Positions 42,915 through 50,800 of a DNA stretch of 64,000 nucleotides are shown piece by piece. This DNA is from CBDFHB01 sp965250115 (GTDB lineage: Bacteria > Acidobacteriota > Vicinamibacteria > Marinacidobacterales > SMYC01). How positions within the stretch are numbered: position 1 is the stretch's first letter; each line of letters starts with the position of its first letter. The translations under genes were made by a program, and so were the position numbers. The notes below the pieces were generated by a model. It saw only the letters and a list, made by a program, of their open reading frames with translations. It did not search any database and had not been told where the DNA came from. The DNA is taken from assembly GCA_965250115.1 (NCBI GenBank), contig CBDFNJ010000002.1:3162001-3226000 (forward strand), read 5' to 3'.

Positions 42915-43625
42915 ATGTCCTCAAAATTGGCTTTCGCCGCCGCTTGTCTCTCGTTGCTCTTGCTCTATGCCAGTCGCTGCGCCAGCCAAAAGGGCTATGA
43001 GAAGGCCCGGCGGGGGATGGTCGAGGAGCATCTCAAGGGCCGTGACATTCGGGACTTGCGAGTCCTCGAGGCGATGGGCAAGGTGCCTCGGCACGAGCTC
43101 GTTCCCCTCGCTCTTCGCCCGCGCGCCTACGCCGATCACCCACTTCCGATCGGCGAGGGACAAACCATCTCGCAACCCTATATCGTCGCGCTCATGACCC
43201 AGCTCGCACAGCTCTCCGTGGACGACGTCGTGCTGGAGGTCGGGACCGGCTCGGGCTACCAGGCCGCGGTGCTGGCCGAGATCGCGTCACACGTCTATAC
43301 GATCGAGATCATCCCCTCGCTCGCGGAGACGGCGAGGCGCCGCCTCGCCGAGCTCGGCTACGACAACGTGACGTCCAAGGCCGGAGACGGCTACATCGGT
43401 TGGGAGGAACATGCACCCTTTGACGCGATCCTGGTGACCGCCGCCGCACCTTCCGTTCCAGAGCCCCTCATCGAGCAGCTCGAGCCCGGGGGCTTTCTCG
43501 TCATTCCAGTAGGACCCCGTAACGAGGTTCAAAGGCTCCTCCGGATCGAAAAGCTTCGAGACGGAAGTACGGAGACGGAAGAGATCATCCCCGTCGTCTT
43601 CGTACCACTGGTGCGCGAGCGCTAG
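42915..43625 (+). CDS. pcm: protein-L-isoaspartate O-methyltransferase with signal peptide
   Basis: 236 aa from ATG 42915. The first 24 residues form a signal peptide (FAAACLSLLLLYASRCAS), so the enzyme is probably exported. Catalytic part: EGQTISQPYIVALMTQLAQL, motif I VLEVGTGSGYQAAVLAEIA and SAM-binding YTIEIIPSLAETARRRLAEL; later PFDAILVTAAAPSVPEPLIEQL, the PIMT signature. It repairs isoaspartyl damage using SAM, a cytosolic cofactor, which makes an exported form unusual although periplasmic PIMTs are known in some Gram-negatives. Divergent from yqeC. Confidence 0.93.
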   Translation: MSSKLAFAAACLSLLLLYASRCASQKGYEKARRGMVEEHLKGRDIRDLRVLEAMGKVPRHELVPLALRPRAYADHPLPIGEGQTISQPYIVALMTQLAQLSVDDVVLEVGTGSGYQAAVLAEIASHVYTIEIIPSLAETARRRLAELGYDNVTSKAGDGYIGWEEHAPFDAILVTAAAPSVPEPLIEQLEPGGFLVIPVGPRNEVQRLLRIEKLRDGSTETEEIIPVVFVPLVRER

Positions 43626-43659
43626 TCTGAATCCATTTTTCTAATTCATTGAGGTAAAC

Positions 43660-43676
43660 CCCCGGCTCTGCCGGGG
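43660..43676. repeat. left-end subterminal hairpin of the IS200-type element
   Basis: 7-bp stem CCCCGGC/GCCGGGG with a TCT loop; nearly the same sequence as the right-end hairpin at 44274-44292. Confidence 0.8.
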
Positions 43677-43764
43677 TGACTCCCAGAGGTTTGACCGTGT
43701 AAGGAAGTAGGAAAGAAAGTCCTCCTTGGAAAGCGCGAACTTCCAAACAAGGAGGACTACCAAG

Positions 43765-44205
43765 GTGAAAGAATACAAGAGCCTATCCCACACACGATGG
43801 GACTGCAAATATCACGTTGTGTTCATCCCGAAGTACCGAAGGAAGAAGATGTATGGTGCAATCAGAACGCATCTGGGAAAGATTCTCCACGAGCTGGCGA
43901 AACAAAAAGAGGCCCGGATTCTGGAGGGCCACTTGATGTCGGACCACGTCCACATGTGCATCAGCATCCCACCGAAGTTTGCGGTGTTGAACGTGGTGGG
44001 GTTCATCAAAGGCAAGAGTGCGATCTCGGTGGCACGGAACTTCCACGGACGCAGACGCAACTTCACCGGCGAAAGCTTCTGGGCACGCGGTTACTTCGTG
44101 TCGACCGTAGGCTTGGACGAAGAGATGGTCCGCAAGTACATTCGTGACCAAGAGCAGGAGGACCAACGTCTGGACCAGCTGAATATGGACTGGTCGGGCT
44201 CGTAG
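43765..44205 (+). CDS. tnpA: IS200/IS605 transposase TnpA (Y1 HUH)
   Basis: 146 aa from GTG 43765, with AAGGAGG nine bases upstream. HUH motif in MSDHVHMCISIPP, the catalytic tyrosine in VRKYIRDQEQED, and the N-terminal CKYHVVFIPKYRRKKMYG of the family. Cuts and joins single-stranded DNA at the end hairpins. Full length and free of stops, so potentially active. Confidence 0.94.
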   Translation: MKEYKSLSHTRWDCKYHVVFIPKYRRKKMYGAIRTHLGKILHELAKQKEARILEGHLMSDHVHMCISIPPKFAVLNVVGFIKGKSAISVARNFHGRRRNFTGESFWARGYFVSTVGLDEEMVRKYIRDQEQEDQRLDQLNMDWSGS

Positions 44206-44244
44206 TTGGGGAGCAAGATCGACCCCTTTAGGGGGCTCATGAAC

Positions 44245-44261
44245 AGCCCCTTCGAGGGGCT
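44245..44261. repeat. internal hairpin near the IS200 right end
   Basis: AGCCCC-TTCGA-GGGGCT, 40 bases after the transposase stop; may limit transcription or belong to the right end. Confidence 0.6.
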
Positions 44262-44273
44262 CTTATGAATAGG

Positions 44274-44292
44274 CCCCCGGCAAAGCCGGGGG
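44274..44292. repeat. right-end subterminal hairpin of the IS200-type element
   Basis: 8-bp stem CCCCCGGC/GCCGGGGG with an AAA loop. Confidence 0.8.
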
Positions 44293-44366
44293 TCACTTTA
44301 ACTCCTGGATCTTGCGACGCAATGAACCAATTGATATTCTGACTTGCCGATTTTGTAGCAACGACC

Positions 44367-44882
44367 ATGAAGAGAATCATCGTATCGGTGGCCATCCTCG
44401 CCCAGTCCTTCGCGCTACAAGGCTGCGGGGGTAGTTCGCCGTCCCGACCGACTGTTCCCACCACGACGACCAGCGCACCTCCGGCGTCGCTGTTCCAGAT
44501 CGAGACCTTGACGACCGTCTATCGTCGAGCGAACGACGACGCCCGATGGACGGAGGGCTCCACGGACGACGTGCGCGTCGGCCAGATTCTGCTCGGCGTC
44601 GACTCATTGACCGAGGGGACGACGGTGCTCAACAACGAGGAGGGCCGCTTCGATCTCCAAGAGGCGATCGATCGCGTCACCGAGGAGTTCACGGAGGCCG
44701 ACTACGTCGCCGCTTTCAACGAGACAATGACGAATCTGGCGCGGTTCTTCAACGATGCGGACAACGACGGATGGTCGGTCGATGGCCGCCACGGCGAGGG
44801 TCGCGATTGGCCTCACGACTCGGACGGTAACGATCCCGACGGCTGGACGTCGCAGATCATCATTGTCGTCACTCGCAAGTAG
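44367..44882 (+). CDS. predicted lipoprotein, unknown function, Asp-rich C-terminus
   Basis: 171 aa. Signal peptide MKRIIVSVAILAQSFALQGC with lipobox LQGC (C20). A Ser/Pro/Thr linker (20-40) leads to a small acidic domain. Near the C-terminus NDADNDGWSVDGRHGEG and DSDGNDPDGW look like Asp-rich calcium-binding loops of the thrombospondin-3/EF-hand-like kind (D-x-D-x-D-G). No family recognised. Just downstream of the IS200 element, whose insertion may have replaced its promoter; convergent with the SGNH lipoprotein gene, 30 bp away. Confidence 0.75.
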   Translation: MKRIIVSVAILAQSFALQGCGGSSPSRPTVPTTTTSAPPASLFQIETLTTVYRRANDDARWTEGSTDDVRVGQILLGVDSLTEGTTVLNNEEGRFDLQEAIDRVTEEFTEADYVAAFNETMTNLARFFNDADNDGWSVDGRHGEGRDWPHDSDGNDPDGWTSQIIIVVTRK

Positions 44883-44912
44883 CGCGAGGTAGTAGGCCGC
44901 AAGATCCCGTCT

Positions 44913-45695
44913 TCAGGAGCTCGTCATTTCCTCCAAAACGAGCTCGATCGTATCGAACCACGTTTGCGCCATGGTCTCATAGCCGATGTTGTTGGGGTGC
45001 AGCCCATCCGGACCCTGCCCCGCGTATTGGCCGGAGGCCGTCGCCTCGTGGTCCGCGATGGGGGCGTTCTTGCCCTTCGCCTCCTGGCGGATCACGTCGT
45101 TGAGGCGCGGGATGTTGGCGGCGCCCGACGATCGAAACCCCTCGGGGTTGATTAGAGGGTAGGTGCCGGCAATGGCGACCGCCCCCCGAAGTTTGACGAT
45201 ACGAATCATCTCGGCCAGGTTGGAGCGCACGATCGGATAGCGCGGGAACTCGCTGTTGATGTCGACGATCCCGTGCATCACGAGAACGAGGTTGGGCCTG
45301 TGCAGACGAATCTCAGTATCGATCCGTTCGAGGGCCTCGCGAGTGTTTTCCCCCCCGATTCCTGCGTTGACGAGCTCTATCCCTGTTCCATACTTCGCTT
45401 CGAGCAGGCGCCACAACTTCGGGACGTAGCCCTCCACGAGGGCAAGCTCGGTTCGTACACCGTCGAGAATCGAAGGACTCGAGAGAGTCACGCCGAGAGT
45501 GATGCTGTCTCCGAAGCAGAGAATCTTCTTGAACGGAAAATCATCCGCGACCTGACGCGACACCTGCCCGGCACCGAGAGCGACGTCGCCTCCGGAGGCC
45601 GCTCCGGCCGCTACGTCAGGACGGACCGGCGAGCGATCGCTTCCGCATCCGGCGCTGATGAGAATCACGAGGAGATATCCGGCTGACTTCTTCAT
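44913..45695 (-). CDS. SGNH/GDSL-family hydrolase lipoprotein
   Basis: 260 aa. Signal peptide with lipobox SAGC (C17). Block I FGDSITLG with nucleophile S63; block II NAGIGGENTREAL with conserved Gly; block V DGLHPNNIGYE supplies Asp and His. Block III reads MHGIVDIN, so the usual GxND asparagine (oxyanion hole) is Val. Members are esterases or lipases of the envelope; the missing Asn may lower activity. Its ATG directly follows the stop of the ssnA-like pseudogene (TGAATG). Confidence 0.85.
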   Translation of the reverse strand: MKKSAGYLLVILISAGCGSDRSPVRPDVAAGAASGGDVALGAGQVSRQVADDFPFKKILCFGDSITLGVTLSSPSILDGVRTELALVEGYVPKLWRLLEAKYGTGIELVNAGIGGENTREALERIDTEIRLHRPNLVLVMHGIVDINSEFPRYPIVRSNLAEMIRIVKLRGAVAIAGTYPLINPEGFRSSGAANIPRLNDVIRQEAKGKNAPIADHEATASGQYAGQGPDGLHPNNIGYETMAQTWFDTIELVLEEMTSS

Positions 45696-47013
45696 TCAAA
45701 TTCGCTCCCAAACACGGCGAGCGACCTCCGCGGCGCGCGCCTTCAAACGTTGCTCGTCCAGCCCGAGAAAAACCCCATTTTGATACAGAATGTTTCCATT
45801 GACAATGACTGTATGGACAGGAGCCATGGCAGCGCCCCAGAACATATGGTGAGCCACGTTCGCCTCTTCTAAAGGAGTGGAGGGCCAGTAGTCGAGAATC
45901 GCGAGATCGGCCCGTGCTCCCGGCTTGACTCGCCCGAGCGGTCGGCCGAAGTGCGATGACGCGAATTCAGCATTCTCGAGGAAGGCGGCCCGGTAGGCGA
46001 GGCGAATCGCGTCGGGAACGTCCGTCCCCGTCGCGCGCTGGCGCAACGCGCCCACCCTGAAAGCCTCCGCGAGTCCACCGGGAAGCCCATCCGTACCAAG
46101 AGCACTGGCCAGACCGGCTGAAGCGAACCGAGTCAGGTCCCCCGACCCATGGCCTCCGAGCGCGGCGGCCTGAGGACAGAGAACGGCTCGCATCCCTCGC
46201 GTTCGGAGCAACGGCTCGTCTTCGGCAAGCAAGTGATCCGCATGAGCGAGGAGTCCGTTGCCACCCAGAACCCCTGTGCGTTCGAGTCTTCCGACACTGG
46301 TTACCCCGTGCGCGGAAAGACAGGCATCGAGCTCTTCCCGACCTTCGGCTAGGAAGACGTGAAGTCCGCTTCCCAGCCTGCCCGCGGTCTCGGCAGCGGT
46401 CCTAAGGACGTCCTCACCGATTGCGTTCGAAGATTGGAGCCCGACGAGCCCCGTCATCATTTCGTTCGAAGCCGCCCGGGTCCGCTCGATATGACGCACG
46501 TTCTCCTACAGAGCGCTCTGGGAGGGAGAACGATCGGAGACCGCATAGGCGAGCGAGCCTCGCAGGCCCACCTCGGCAAAGGCGCGTGCCAATGCGTCAA
46601 GACTTCCTTCCACGTATCCGGGGCTTTCGTGGAAAGCAAAAACGGTCGTCACCCCGTGGCGCACCGAGTCCAAAAGGCTCGCGAGAGCACTCCAATAGCT
46701 CGCGGTCTCGTCAAGAGCGTCCTCCAACGGCCACCAGATTTGCTCCCGCATCTCGCGAGAGCTTCCTTGGATGGATCCCCTCGTGTGGCATCCCGCACGA
46801 CAGGCTACGGTAGAGCCGGCTATGCGCGTCAATGGCTCCCGGCACGACGAGCCGACCCCGCGCGTCGAAAACGTCTGGATCGTCGTATCGATCGATGAGC
46901 TTGCCCATCGGACCGAAATCAACGATGGTCTTTCCTTCGATGGCGATGAGAGCGCCTTCGATCAAGGGCTGCGAGGCCCATCGAGTGACGAGGTTGGCGT
47001 TGTTGATGATCAC
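45696..47013 (-). pseudogene. degenerate SsnA-like amidohydrolase, frameshift plus stop
   Basis: The start (MIINNANLVTRWASQPLIEG) and the N-terminal 85 residues lie in one frame, the rest in another. The shift falls at about 46741-46800, where EMREQIWWPLEDALDE continues in the second frame. A TAG at 46506-46508 interrupts that frame once more before ENVRHIERTRAASNEMM continues. Joined, the parts read like SsnA, a putative aminohydrolase found with selenium-dependent hydroxylase genes: ALDE..SYWSALASLLDSV, SPGYVEGSLDALARAFAEVGLR, LGTDGLPGGLAEAF. Metal motif H-x-H near the N-terminus is DAHSRLY, so one His is also lost. It looks like a decaying gene, unless the read data carry errors. Confidence 0.75.
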
Positions 47014-47094
47014 GATGCCGGAAAGAGCTTAACAGCCTACGAAGGTGGGGACGAGCTGGAGTGAACCCCAGCCGCTTGAAACGAGCTGCGTTTT

Positions 47095-47895
47095 CTATGA
47101 CGGCGAGCTCGCGCGATAGCGCAGCGCGACGGCGGTGACGTTGTCTTTACCGCCGTTGCGATTGGCGGTCTCGATGAGTGATCGCACCAGGCAGTCGAGC
47201 GAGCCATTCGAGGTCAATACCAATTCGGTGAGTCCCTTCTCCGGGATCATCCCGTGCAGACCGTCCGAGCAGATGATGTAGAGGTCGTTGTCCTGCATTT
47301 CGTGCTCCTCGACGGAAAGCTCGAGGTTCTCTTTGGCGCCGATGGCCTTGGTGATGATGTTCTTCATCGGGTGGGTCTCGGCTTCCTCGGGAAGCAATAC
47401 GCCCTCGTCGACCGCGGCCTGAACCCAGGAATCGTCGACCGTCATCTGCTCGAAGACCCCCGCCCGCAGACGGTAGGCTCGGCTGTCCCCGGCGCTGACG
47501 AAGCTGATACTTGAATCGTCAACGAGGGCGGCGACGATCGTCGTGCCCATGCCGGTATAATCCTGACGATTGTCCGCCTCCTTCCAGACGCGTTTGTTGG
47601 CGAGCATGACGGACGTCAATAGCCGATTCGCATTCAAGGAGAGGGTCGGGTCTACTCCATAGGGCCAGGTGATCTCATCTTCCGCTCGAGATCGCTGCAC
47701 GAAATTGGCAACGGTGTCCACGGCGAGGTGCGAGGCGATCTCACCGGCATTGTGGCCACCCATGCCGTCTGCGACGACGAAGAGTCCGACGTCATCGTCG
47801 AGAAACAGACTATCCTCGTTCAGCTTGCGTCGAAGCCCTACGTCCGTTGCGCCGTAACTTTCGATCATGTTAGCGAATTGCTCGGACAGACCCAT
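47095..47895 (-). CDS. PP2C-type Ser/Thr protein phosphatase (Stp family)
   Basis: 266 aa. Metal-binding PPM motifs in order: LNEDSLFLDDD, VVADGMGGHNAGEIAS, YTGMGTTIVAALV, FVSAGDSRAYRLR, IICSDGLHGM, and GGKDNVTAVAL. Full set of Asp ligands. Soluble, Mn/Mg-dependent phosphatase that reverses Hanks-type kinases. No such kinase is in the window. An ATG nine codons into the frame (MIESYG) is an alternative start. Confidence 0.93.
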   Translation of the reverse strand: MGLSEQFANMIESYGATDVGLRRKLNEDSLFLDDDVGLFVVADGMGGHNAGEIASHLAVDTVANFVQRSRAEDEITWPYGVDPTLSLNANRLLTSVMLANKRVWKEADNRQDYTGMGTTIVAALVDDSSISFVSAGDSRAYRLRAGVFEQMTVDDSWVQAAVDEGVLLPEEAETHPMKNIITKAIGAKENLELSVEEHEMQDNDLYIICSDGLHGMIPEKGLTELVLTSNGSLDCLVRSLIETANRNGGKDNVTAVALRYRASSPS

Positions 47896-48082
47896 GGAGG
47901 GTCTTGATGTGGACAGTGATTAACGTCTTCGGATTGACTTTGACTCGTAAAAATAGAATAACACTTCGATTCGGGACCTTTCAAGGCCTAGCTCGACCCT
48001 CCAGTTTGACACCCTCTCTTCCGCCCATTTACAATAAAACTTCGCGCGCACGGCTTTTTTCGAATTTAGTGTCGGATCCTGG

Positions 48083-48799
48083 ATGTCACACTATCGAGTT
48101 CTCCTCGTAGAGCCCAATACCGAGCTTGCTCGAATAGTCGAGGGCTATTTCGTCCGCTCGGAGCTCGAAGTTCTGAACGCCGTCGATGCCGCGAACGCCC
48201 TCGAGGTCGCTCGCCGCGAACGCCCCGATATCGTCGTCTGCGAGGCCGACTTGCCAGGTGACGCGGGGGGCCTGGAGCTCGTCCGAGCTCTCTGATCCGA
48301 AGCCGACCTCCTAACCCTTCCAGTGCTCATTCTCTCTGGAGCCATCACTCCCGAGGAAAGACTCGATGCCCTGAGCTCGGGCGCGGACGACTACCTGTTA
48401 AAGCCCTTCAGCATGCGGGAGCTCGTTTATCGCTGCGAACGCCTCATCACCCATCACCGTCGCAACCAGCCTGGCGAGCTTTCCGGAGACCTTGCCCGAT
48501 TCAAGAGCACGGATATTCTTCAGATGCTCGAAGCCAACCAGGCGACCGGAGTGCTTCATATCGAAGGCGAGTTCACAGGCGAAATTCACCTGCTCGACGG
48601 CTATATCTGCGGATGCTTTTCCGATGAGCTCAAGGGAGAGTTCGCCGCTTATAGGCTCATCCCCGTTCGCAAGGGGCGCTTCCACTTCGTGCGCTCCAAC
48701 ATTCGCAGCAACATAGCGAGCGTGCGCTCCACGACCGAGTTCATGATGGAAGCACTCCGCCGCCACGATGAGCGGGAAAAACAACCAGCCAAAAACTGA
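48083..48799 (+). pseudogene. response regulator with DUF4388 output, in-frame stop TGA
   Basis: One continuous frame: receiver domain start MSHYRVLLVEPNTELARIVEGYF, DIVVCEADLPGDAGGLELV, then TGA at 48293-48295, then SEADLLTLPVLILSGAIT, DDYLLKPFSMRELVYRC (receiver Lys) and a DUF4388 domain (ELSGDLARFKSTDILQMLE, GEIHLLDGYI). The canonical receiver has Arg or similar at the stop, so a CGA-to-TGA change is the simplest reading. The receiver is truncated after about 70 residues; the second part could start at a GTG near 48323. Selenocysteine is unlikely at this site. Confidence 0.75.
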
Positions 48800-48865
48800 C
48801 GCGTCGTCACCCGTCCTCGCGTCGCTCGGACATTCTCTCGCCGCTGATGAAGATGGACTCTTGGA

Positions 48866-49927
48866 TCAGAACAGGCTTACCTTGATCCTCAGATACTTCC
48901 TCGGATCCTTCCTGATGTCCCCGATGAGGCCTTGAAGCTCGTTCGCGGTCTTGTTGAGGTTCTCATAGAGCTCGCGGTCGTGGAGCAGTTGGCCGGCGGT
49001 GCCGTCGCCTCGGTCTAGTCGGGCAGTAATCGAGTTCATGTTCGCCGCGAGCGAGTCAAGACGGTCGTAGAACTCGCGCTCACGGAGCAACGCGCCGAAG
49101 GTTCCCTCTCCCTCGTCCAGCCGTTGCGTGAGAAGAGCGAGGTTCTCCGTCGTGCGGGCAAGCGAACGCCCGATCTCGGGGTCGTTCACCAGACGACTGA
49201 TCGTCCCATCGCCCTCCTCGATGCGCTTCACGAGATCCCTCATCGACACGGAAAGCTCGTTTAGGTTGTCGTATATACCGGGGTCGTGGATAAGCTTGCC
49301 GAAGGTTCCCTCCATCCTGTCGAGCGCCACGAAGACGTCTTCGGCCTTTCCGATCAACGCGAGCAACTCGTCGTGAAGGTCTTCCCTCTTCAAAAGGGCT
49401 CCGAGAGTTCCCTCTCCCTGCTGAAGTTCCGCGGCCAGATCGCGCACGTCCTTCATGGTGGTGGAAGCATCCGAGATGATGCCCTTGATGGGATCACCCT
49501 CGGCCTGACCCGGCACGAGGCCTTCGTCCTCGATCGGGACGCCACCGGGCGGCCCCGGATCGACATCCAACATTTTCTCGCCGAGTACGCCGAGGCTGCC
49601 CACCGTCACGAGGGAATTGGTCGTGATGCGATCCTGCACGTCGGTTCGGAGCACCATCACCACCCGGACGGGAGCGGGCTCGTCAGGGCCGGCGAAGGCG
49701 ACATCCCGCACCGATCCCACCTCCACGCCTGAGAGGTGGATCGGTGCTCCTGCCTTGAGCCCGTTAACGTCCCGGAGATAGCTATAGACCGTGTACTGAC
49801 CGCCAAGGAACGGCAAGCCGCCTTCCCGGGTAATGTAGACCGTCGCCGCCATCGCAACCATGAGCGCGACTGCGACCACGATGCCCACTCGCAGTTCCGC
49901 GTAGGTGATCGTTTTCTTAGCTGGCAT
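48866..49927 (-). CDS. MlaD-like MCE-domain lipid-transport protein with five 34-residue repeats
   Basis: 353 aa. N-terminal membrane anchor (VGIVVAVALMVAMAATVYI), MCE domain at about 38-125 (YLRDVNGLKAGAPIHLSG VEVGSV), then a C-terminal region of five repeats. Each begins with a G-x-G-T or M-x-G-T turn at residues 171, 205, 239, 273 and 307, exactly 34 apart, followed by LLxxxxxYxxL and a helix. MlaD forms a hexamer that passes lipids across the periplasm; the repeats probably extend the helical tunnel. Last gene of mlaE-mlaF-mlaD. Confidence 0.9.
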   Translation of the reverse strand: MPAKKTITYAELRVGIVVAVALMVAMAATVYITREGGLPFLGGQYTVYSYLRDVNGLKAGAPIHLSGVEVGSVRDVAFAGPDEPAPVRVVMVLRTDVQDRITTNSLVTVGSLGVLGEKMLDVDPGPPGGVPIEDEGLVPGQAEGDPIKGIISDASTTMKDVRDLAAELQQGEGTLGALLKREDLHDELLALIGKAEDVFVALDRMEGTFGKLIHDPGIYDNLNELSVSMRDLVKRIEEGDGTISRLVNDPEIGRSLARTTENLALLTQRLDEGEGTFGALLREREFYDRLDSLAANMNSITARLDRGDGTAGQLLHDRELYENLNKTANELQGLIGDIRKDPRKYLRIKVSLF

Positions 49928-49949
49928 ATCTTTCCACTCCTACAGGACA

Positions 49950-50798
49950 CTAGGTGAATTGCTGTTTCTGATTCAAGAGCGCCGGCGCCTGCCCGTATAA
50001 GAACTGGCGCACGTAGGGATCGTCCGTTTCCCAGAGATCCTTCTGTCTTCCGCGGAAGACAATCCGACCTTCGTTCAAGACGAGGAATTCCGTCCCCACC
50101 AGAAGATCGAGCTCGTCGATCTGGTTGTAGTTGAGCTCCCCGTTCTTCTGCATGGCGAAGCTTTGCGCGACCTGGAACGCGTCGCGAAGTTGATGCGTAA
50201 CGAGAACGGAAGTCACACCTTCCAGATCGCGCAATTTCACGATGAGATCGCAAATCGTCGAGCCGGTAATCGGGTCCAGTCCCGTGGTCGGCTCGTCATA
50301 GAGGATGAGCCCGGGTCGGTGAGCCATCGCGCGAGCGACCGCGACCCTTCTCCTTTGCCCGCCGGAAAGATCGGAAGGCATTCGATCGTAGTACTCTGCG
50401 AGGCCCACAAACCCCAGCATGCGTCCCACCCGAGCGCGGAATTCCTCTTCACTCGGGCTCTCGTGCTCGCGCAAGCGGAAGCCGACGTTCTCCGCCACCG
50501 ACAGCGAATCGAAGAGCGCACCCTCCTGGAAGACCATGCCGATCACCGCCCGAATCCTCATGAGGTCGGGCTCCTCCATGCCGCTGATATCTTCGCCGTC
50601 GACTTCGATCACGCCGGACTCCGGCTTGATCAAACCCAATACGAGCTTGAGGATCGTCGACTTCCCCGAGCCGCTCCCTCCGAGAATGATCTCCGTAGTG
50701 CCGGCGGTGACATCGAACGAGACGTCGCGAAGCGCGTAGGCATCCGTACCCGGATAGGCGTAGTAGACGTTCCTCAAAGAAATGACGGGTGCCGTCAT
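49950..50798 (-). CDS. mlaF: ABC transporter ATPase, MlaF-like
   Basis: 282 aa from ATG 50798 (MTAPVISLRNVYYAY). Walker A LGGSGSGKST, signature DLSGGQRRRVAVARAM, Walker B LILYDEPTTGLDPITG, H-loop SVLVTHQL. The D-P-I-T-G and a C-terminal tail after the ATPase core are typical of MlaF. It powers the MlaE permease upstream (stop and start separated by two bases). Confidence 0.93.
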   Translation of the reverse strand: MTAPVISLRNVYYAYPGTDAYALRDVSFDVTAGTTEIILGGSGSGKSTILKLVLGLIKPESGVIEVDGEDISGMEEPDLMRIRAVIGMVFQEGALFDSLSVAENVGFRLREHESPSEEEFRARVGRMLGFVGLAEYYDRMPSDLSGGQRRRVAVARAMAHRPGLILYDEPTTGLDPITGSTICDLIVKLRDLEGVTSVLVTHQLRDAFQVAQSFAMQKNGELNYNQIDELDLLVGTEFLVLNEGRIVFRGRQKDLWETDDPYVRQFLYGQAPALLNQKQQFT

Positions 50799-50800
50799 CT

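Larger units (their letters stand above)
43651..44300 (+). mobile_element. IS200/IS605-family element (tnpA only)
   Basis: A Y1-transposase gene is flanked by end hairpins: left CCCCGGC-TCT-GCCGGGG (43660-43676), right CCCCCGGC-AAA-GCCGGGGG (44274-44292). Such subterminal palindromes and the absence of terminal inverted repeats or target duplication are typical of this family. The exact ends are not fixed by the sequence; limits are approximate. No tnpB. Two smaller hairpins (44223-44234 and 44245-44261) lie between the gene and the right end. Confidence 0.8.

Noticed and set aside
47934..47959. TTGACT...TAGAAT as promoter of the response-regulator pseudogene
   Set aside because: The spacer is only 14 bases; no better pair was found.
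48293..48295. TGA as a selenocysteine codon
   Set aside because: The position in a receiver domain is not catalytic, a single C-to-T change from CGA explains it, and no clear SECIS-like hairpin was seen next to it.
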